Assembly: GCA_002105175.1 (NCBI GenBank)
Contig: MCGE01000075.1
Coordinates: forward strand, 1 to 12,982
Length of the DNA stretch: 12,982 nucleotides
Reading direction: 5' to 3'
Source: Absidia repens
Taxonomy: Eukaryota; Mucoromycota; Mucoromycetes; Mucorales; Cunninghamellaceae
Of this stretch, positions 8,411 to 12,982 are shown piece after piece. The notes under the pieces are model-generated. The model was not told the DNA's origin. It did no database searches and saw nothing but the letters and a program-made list of their open reading frames with translations. Position 1 is the first letter of the stretch. Each line of letters starts with the position of its first letter. The translations under genes were made by a program, and so were the position numbers.

Positions 8411-8479
8411 CTATAACGTCTTCCTATTTTTTTATATCAAATATTGCAATATGTAAGAAGACCTAGTAGTTCCATTGCC

Positions 8480-8593
8480 ATGGATTCACCACATGGAAAT
8501 CTAAATTGTTCATACTGTGCTGTCAGACACCTGCTATACGCACCCCTCACCAAGCTTGTCCCCTATTCTACTTTAACTTACTTCCTACAGTAG
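8480..8593 (+). CDS. small ORF behind a TATA/initiator-like module, right copy
   Basis: ATG 8480 in GCCATGG context opens 37 codons to TAG 8591. It is preceded by a minimal start-stop ATGTAA at 8451. After the TAG the same frame is open again to about 8740, where CTACAG at 8586 or 8708 could be a splice acceptor. The left copy is frameshifted by one base after residue 6. The product is unknown. This is the best-placed start in the arm, but proof of coding is lacking. Confidence 0.2.
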   Translation: MDSPHGNLNCSYCAVRHLLYAPLTKLVPYSTLTYFLQ

Positions 8594-9217
8594 CACCACT
8601 ATAGGATCATTTTGCCACTGACAATACCCAAAGCACTTGAAGAAGGATCTAACGGCAGTACGGCACTCCACCTAATCATCTGGAAGATACTGTTCTATAC
8701 AATCTGCCTACAGAAGCTTGTCATTAAGGTTCCTTGACATTTTACAATAGAAGAGCCAAACCAATAGCGGAAGTTACCTTTGTAAGAAACTGACCACTGG
8801 ATTCCCAACCACTTTCAGATGTCTTGACCACTTGGAATCTTCAAACTGTTCATTGCGATGTCATGCCCATTAGGTAAAAAAAAACATACAAAACAAAAGC
8901 TGTACAGTGCACCATGAGTAAAGACCTTGACTTCAAGTTGTCCAGACACCCTATTTTACTATTCAAAAAAAAATTCTATTGAGTTCGGTCAACCGCTAAA
9001 AAAAAAAAAGACTACCCACCTTGTTTACGAGACTTTTCTAGTGACATGATCCAAAGCGAATTGCAATGCAGATCTCTTCGCTATACCAACGCAATCCAAA
9101 CTACTTCGTCATTGAGATGTCTTGAGACCAACCCATTCCAGAGTAAAAAAATAAATAATAACCACGGTATGCTTAGATTTCATACACTAAAGACTTCGAC
9201 ACCGGGATATGTACCAA
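8594..9217. other. AT-rich arm interior, right copy
   Basis: Short protein-like readings occur on the plus strand (for example 8752-8876, after a possible TTACAATAG acceptor) and on the minus strand (mirror of 5976-6125, at about 9040-9180). All are limited by stops within 50 codons or depend on one-base differences between arms. A plus-strand ORF from ATG 9046 runs 66 codons into the T-run repeat and is unlikely to be real. Confidence 0.3.
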
Positions 9218-9278
9218 GTGAATTTTTTTTTTCAGAAGAGTGAATTTTTTTTTTTTCAAGAGTGATTTTTTTTTTGAT
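9218..9278. repeat. three T-run units, right copy
   Basis: This is the mirror of the three A-run units in the left arm, with T runs of 9-12 separated by CAGAAGAGTGAA and CAAGAGTGA. Confidence 0.75.
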
Positions 9279-9611
9279 GGAAGGCCTGTATTTGAGGAGA
9301 AATTTTCTTTTTTTTGAAAAGAAAAATTTTGTAAAGTCATTTGAAACCCCGCTGGACCCATGGTCTCTTTAGTGAAGCATGGTCCTCTTTCAATCAATCT
9401 GGGACTCGAATGTAATGGAATATATGTATTTCAAACAACGCGGGAGGCCGGTGTGAGCGTTTTGACCGATGGGGCGCGGACTTTGAACGAAAACTACAAA
9501 TAAGGTGTCGGAGGTCCAATTTTAGGTCGCGAAACATACCTTTGGCAATTTAGACCCCCAAAAATATTAAGAGGGAGAAAAAAAATGCCACTCGCCACTG
9601 GCCGGGCTTGA

Positions 9612-9962
9612 CTAGCTGGCCGAAAGGGGCGTGAAATGGCAATTTAGCCTGCAGTTCAAAGGGCCAAGATGACACCGAGCTCCATTTTGGCCTTTCCTGG
9701 GGTAGTTCTCAGGGTTCGTCATCAATATCGTTCCCCCCTTGGGCGGCGGTATGCGGCGGGTACTGTGGGTGGTGACCCCTACATCCTTTTCCAGGGAAGT
9801 TCGGGGCTGGGGGCCGGGGGTTGGGAGGCGGGTTTTTAGATGACCACAAAGCGCGCTTGCCAAATCTTGGGCGTCCACTGGAATTCCTTCGGATATGGGC
9901 GATATTGCCCGCCGTTCGTTGGAAATCTGGGAAACCGGGTCTGGGGGAATGTTGCATACCAT
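9612..9962 (-). pseudogene. GC-rich possible coding remnant (right copy)
   Basis: On the minus strand, ATG 9962 opens 116 codons in a single frame to the stop at 9612. It joins the ISPISEGIPVDAQDLASALC reading to the one containing TNPENYPRKGQNGARCHLG. In the left arm these two are in different frames because two C runs are each one base longer. Upstream, the open frame continues into the 240-bp array without an ATG. The continuity may be a product of sequencing error, and I recognise no family. Confidence 0.22.
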
Positions 9963-10995
9963 GATGGGATGCGGGTTAAGGGGACCTAAGATATACCTTG
10001 GGGAAACGAAGACAAGGTCTGGGGGACAATGAGGTCTGGGGGACAATGAAGTCAGGGGAACTTAGGGTTCGTCCGAAGTACCGATGATAGGTCTTGGGTG
10101 ACTGGCTTTGGGTTATATGAGGCTAGTATGTACTATTTGATCAAAGAAATTCCGGTGGGGTCCTTGGATCCCGCGATTGGAAACTAGCCTCCCTTAACTC
10201 TGCATACCATGATGGGATGGGGGTTGAGGTACTTAAGATATACCTTGGGGAAGCGAAGACAAGGTCTGGGGGACAATGAGGTCTGGGGACAATGAAGTCA
10301 GGGGAACTTAGGGCTCGCCCGAAGTACCGATGATAGGTCGGGTAGCTGCTTTGGGTTATATGAGGCTAGTATGTACTTTTTGATCAACGAAATTCCGTGG
10401 GGGTCCTTGGATCCCGCGATTGGAAACTCGCCTCCCTTAACTCTCCATACCATGATGGGATGAGGGTTAAGGGACCTAAGATATACCTTGGGAAGCGAAG
10501 ACAAGGTCTGGGGGACAATGAAGTCAGGGGACTTAGGACTCACCGAAGTACCGATGATAGGTCGGGTAGCTGGCTTTGGGTTATATGAGGCTAGTATGTA
10601 CTATTTGATTAAAGAAATTCCAGTGGGGGTCCTTGGATCCCGCGATTGGAAACTCGCCTCCCTTAACTCTCATACCATGATGGGATGAGGGTTAAGGGGA
10701 CCTAAGATATACCTTGGGGAAGCGAAGACAAGGTCTGGGGGACAATGAGGTCTGGGGACAATGAAGTCAGGGGAATTAGGGCTCGCCCGAAGTACCGATG
10801 ATAGGTCGGGTAGCTGGCTTTGGGTTATATGAGGCTAGTATGTACTTTTTGATCAACGAAATTCCGGTGGGGGTCCTTGGATCCCGCGATTGGAAACTAG
10901 CCTCCCTTAACTCTCATACCATGATGGGATGAGGGTTAGGGGACCTAAGATATACTTGGGGAAGCGAAGAAAGCCCTGGCAAATAAAAGAAAGGC
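9955..10995 (-). repeat. tandem array of about 240-bp units, right copy
   Basis: The anchor CTAAGATATA (TTAAGATATA in the second unit) occurs at about 9987, 10232, 10477, 10702 and 10945. The periods of about 245, 245, 225 and 243 are the left-arm series in reverse, including the short unit. Unit-specific variants also agree, such as the GGTGAGTCC form near 4600 and 10535. The arrays were therefore copied as a block rather than expanded independently. Confidence 0.93.
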
Positions 10996-12982
10996 CTGGG
11001 GACAATGAAGTCTGGGGGACAATGAAGTTGAATGAAGTCTGGAGAATAAGTTGAATGAAGTCTGGCGCAGCATGAAATCTGGGGATTATGAAGTCTGGCG
11101 CAGAATGAAGTCTGGGGATAATGAAGTTGAATGAAGTCTGGGGACAATGAAGTTGAATGAAGTCTGGGGACAATGAAGTTGAATGAAGTCTGGCGCACAA
11201 TGAAGTCTGGGGATTATTAAGTCTGCCGCAGAATGAAGTCTGGGGGATAATGAAGTTGAATGAAGTCTGGGGACAATGAAGTTGAATGAAGTTTGGCGCA
11301 CAATGAAGTCTGGGGGATAATGAAGTTGAATGAAGTCTGGGGACAATGAAGAATGAAGTCTGGCGCAGAATGAAGTCTGGCGCACAATGAAGTTGAATGA
11401 AGTCTGGGGACAATGAAGTTGAATGAAGTCTGGGGGACAATGAAGTTGAATGAAGTCTGGCGCACAATGAAGTTGAATGAAGTCTGGGCAATGAAGTTGA
11501 ATGAAGTCTGGGGGACAATGAAGAATGAAGTCTGGCGCAGAATGAAGTTGAATGAAGTCTGGGACAATGAAGTTGAATGAAGTCTGGGGACAATGAAGTT
11601 GAATGAAGTCTGGGGACAATGAAGTTGAATGAAGTCTGGCGACAATGAAGTTGAATGAAGTCTGGCGCAGAATGAAGTCTGATGACAATGAAGTGTGGCG
11701 CACAATGAAGTTGAATGAAGTCTGGGGGATAATGAAGTTGAATGAAGTCTGGGGACAATGAAGTTGAAATGAAGTCTGGCGCACAATGAAGTCTGGCGCA
11801 GAATGAAGTCTGGGGGATAATGAAGTTGAATGAAGTCTGGCGCGCAATGAAGTCTGGGGATTATGAAGTCTGCCGCAGAATGAAGTTGAATGAAGTCTGG
11901 CGCAGAATGAAGTCTGGGGGATTATGAAGTCTGCCGCAGAATGAAGTTGAATGAAGTCTGGGGACAATGAAGTTGAATGAAGTCTGGTGCACAATGAAGT
12001 CTGGCGCAGAATGAAGTCTGGGGGATTATTAGTCTGCCGCAGAATGAAGTCTGGGGATAATGAAGTTGAATGAAGTCTGGCGCGCAATGAAGTCTGGGGG
12101 ATTATGAAGTCTGGCGCAGAATGAAGTTGAATGAAGTCTGGCGCGCAATGAAGTCTGGGGGATTATGAAGTCTGGCGCAGAATGAAGTCTGGGGATAATG
12201 AAGTTGAATGAAGTCTTGGCGCAGATGATGTCTGGGGGATTATGAAGTCTGGCGCGCAATGAAGTCTGGGGGATTATGAAGTCTGCCGCAGAATGAAGTC
12301 TGGGGGATTATGAAGTCTGGCGCGAATGAAGTTGAATGAAGTCTGGCGCAGAAATGAAGTCTGGGGATTATGAAGTCTGGCGCAGAATGAAGTCTGGGGA
12401 TAATGAAGTTGAATGAAGTCTGGCGCGCAATGAAGTTCTGGCGCAGAATGATGTCTGGGGGATTATAATTAAGTCTGGCGCAGAATGAAGTCTGGGGATA
12501 ATGAAGTTGAATGAAGTCTGGCGCAGAATGAAGTCTGGGGGATTATGAAGGTCTGGCGCAGAATTGAAGTTGAATGAAGTCTGGCGCAGAATGAAGTCTG
12601 GGGATTATGAAGTCTGGCGCAGAATGAAGTTGATGAAGTCTGGCGCGCAATGAAGTCTGGCGCAGAATGATGTCTGGGGGATTATGAAGTTGGCGCAGTG
12701 AAGTGAATGAGTCTGGCGCAGAATGAAGTCTGGGGATTATGAAGTCTGGCGCAGAATGAGTCTCGGGGATAATGAAGTTGAATGAAGTCTGGCGCAGAAT
12801 GAAGTCTGGGGGATTATGAAGTCTGCCGCAGAATGAGTCTGGCGCAGAATGAAGTCTGGGTGATAATGAAGTTGAATAAGTCTGGGGACAATGAAGTTGA
12901 ATGAGTCTGGCGCACAATGAAGTTGAATGAAGTTGAATGAAGTCTGGGGGACAATGAAGTCTGGCGCAGAATGAAGTCTGAT
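10996..12982. repeat. minisatellite array, right copy
   Basis: This is the complement of the left minisatellite, with AATGAAGTCTGG cores and the same linker set, G-rich on the plus strand. It is open at the window edge. From about 12200 onward, irregular monomers with a lost or extra base become common (GAATGAGTCTGG, GCAGAAATGAAG, GAAGTCTTGGCG); these are rare in the left copy. Confidence 0.95.

Larger units (their letters stand above)
7704..12982 (-). repeat. right arm of a giant inverted repeat
   Basis: This is the reverse complement of 2143-7453 and is cut by the window edge. Unique segments match their left partners apart from one-base indels. Examples are GTACATATCCC against GTACAATATCCC, and C runs near 9800 one base shorter than near 5335. 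Characteristic minisatellite variants are kept in mirrored order, for example GTCATCAGACTT near 3440 and its complement near 11680. Small deletions grow denser beyond about 12200. Confidence 0.97.

Noticed and set aside
10907..12917. Long minus-strand ORFs across the right minisatellite
   Set aside because: They are the mirrored form of the left-array ORFs, broken and joined by one-base indels. No independent evidence of coding.
10996..12982. Telomere
   Set aside because: The outward G-rich strand is reminiscent of one, but the monomer is 17-27 bases, highly variable, and on the left it continues into unique DNA at 1768.

Overview
This is eukaryotic, mostly non-coding DNA. It has no bacterial operons, Shine-Dalgarno starts or recognisable prokaryotic genes. 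What it does have is AT-rich intergenic sequence, long homopolymer runs, TATA/initiator-like modules, GT...AG intron candidates and large tandem repeats. A plant or a filamentous fungus would fit; I cannot place it more precisely. No protein in the window is one I recognise with confidence.

Layout. (1) 1-719: AT-rich unique flank with a small tandem duplication at the extreme left. (2) 720-1767: unique flank with a TATA/initiator-like module (944-1030) followed by a possible small three-exon gene (1101-1600). (3) 1768-about 4150: a minisatellite built from the core CAGACTTCATT with interchangeable linkers. (4) about 4143-5192: a tandem array of four full units and one partial unit, period about 230-244 bp. 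(5) 5193-5725: a GC-rich segment with protein-like but frame-ambiguous reading. (6) 5726-7453: AT-rich DNA with A-runs, two more TATA/initiator-like modules on the minus strand, and short ORFs. (7) 7454-7703: a 250 bp spacer. (8) 7704-12982: segments 6, 5, 4 and 3 again, in reverse order and reverse complement, running off the right edge.

The dominant fact is therefore a giant inverted repeat, about 2143-7453 paired with 7704-12982, with arms of about 5.3 kb. Where I compared the unique parts of the arms by eye, nearly all differences were one-base insertions or deletions, often in homopolymers, with almost no substitutions. Errors also become denser toward the right edge. This suggests the same DNA read twice: either a fold-back/snap-back sequencing or assembly artefact, or a very young or gene-converted palindrome whose second arm was poorly polished. 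A foldback-type transposon (long terminal inverted repeats rich in tandem repeats around a short loop) is the main biological alternative.

Coding content is weak. The long ORFs across the minisatellite follow from a stop-free repeat unit. The more interesting candidates are small: a possible spliced gene at 1101-1600 starting at the first ATG after a TATA/initiator module, and in the arms a Kozak-like ATG (8480, mirrored at 6674) about 125 bp after a related module, at the end of a G-poor stretch that has no ATG for about 540 bases. Single-base differences between the arms change the reading frame in several places, so no arm ORF should be taken as a finished protein.
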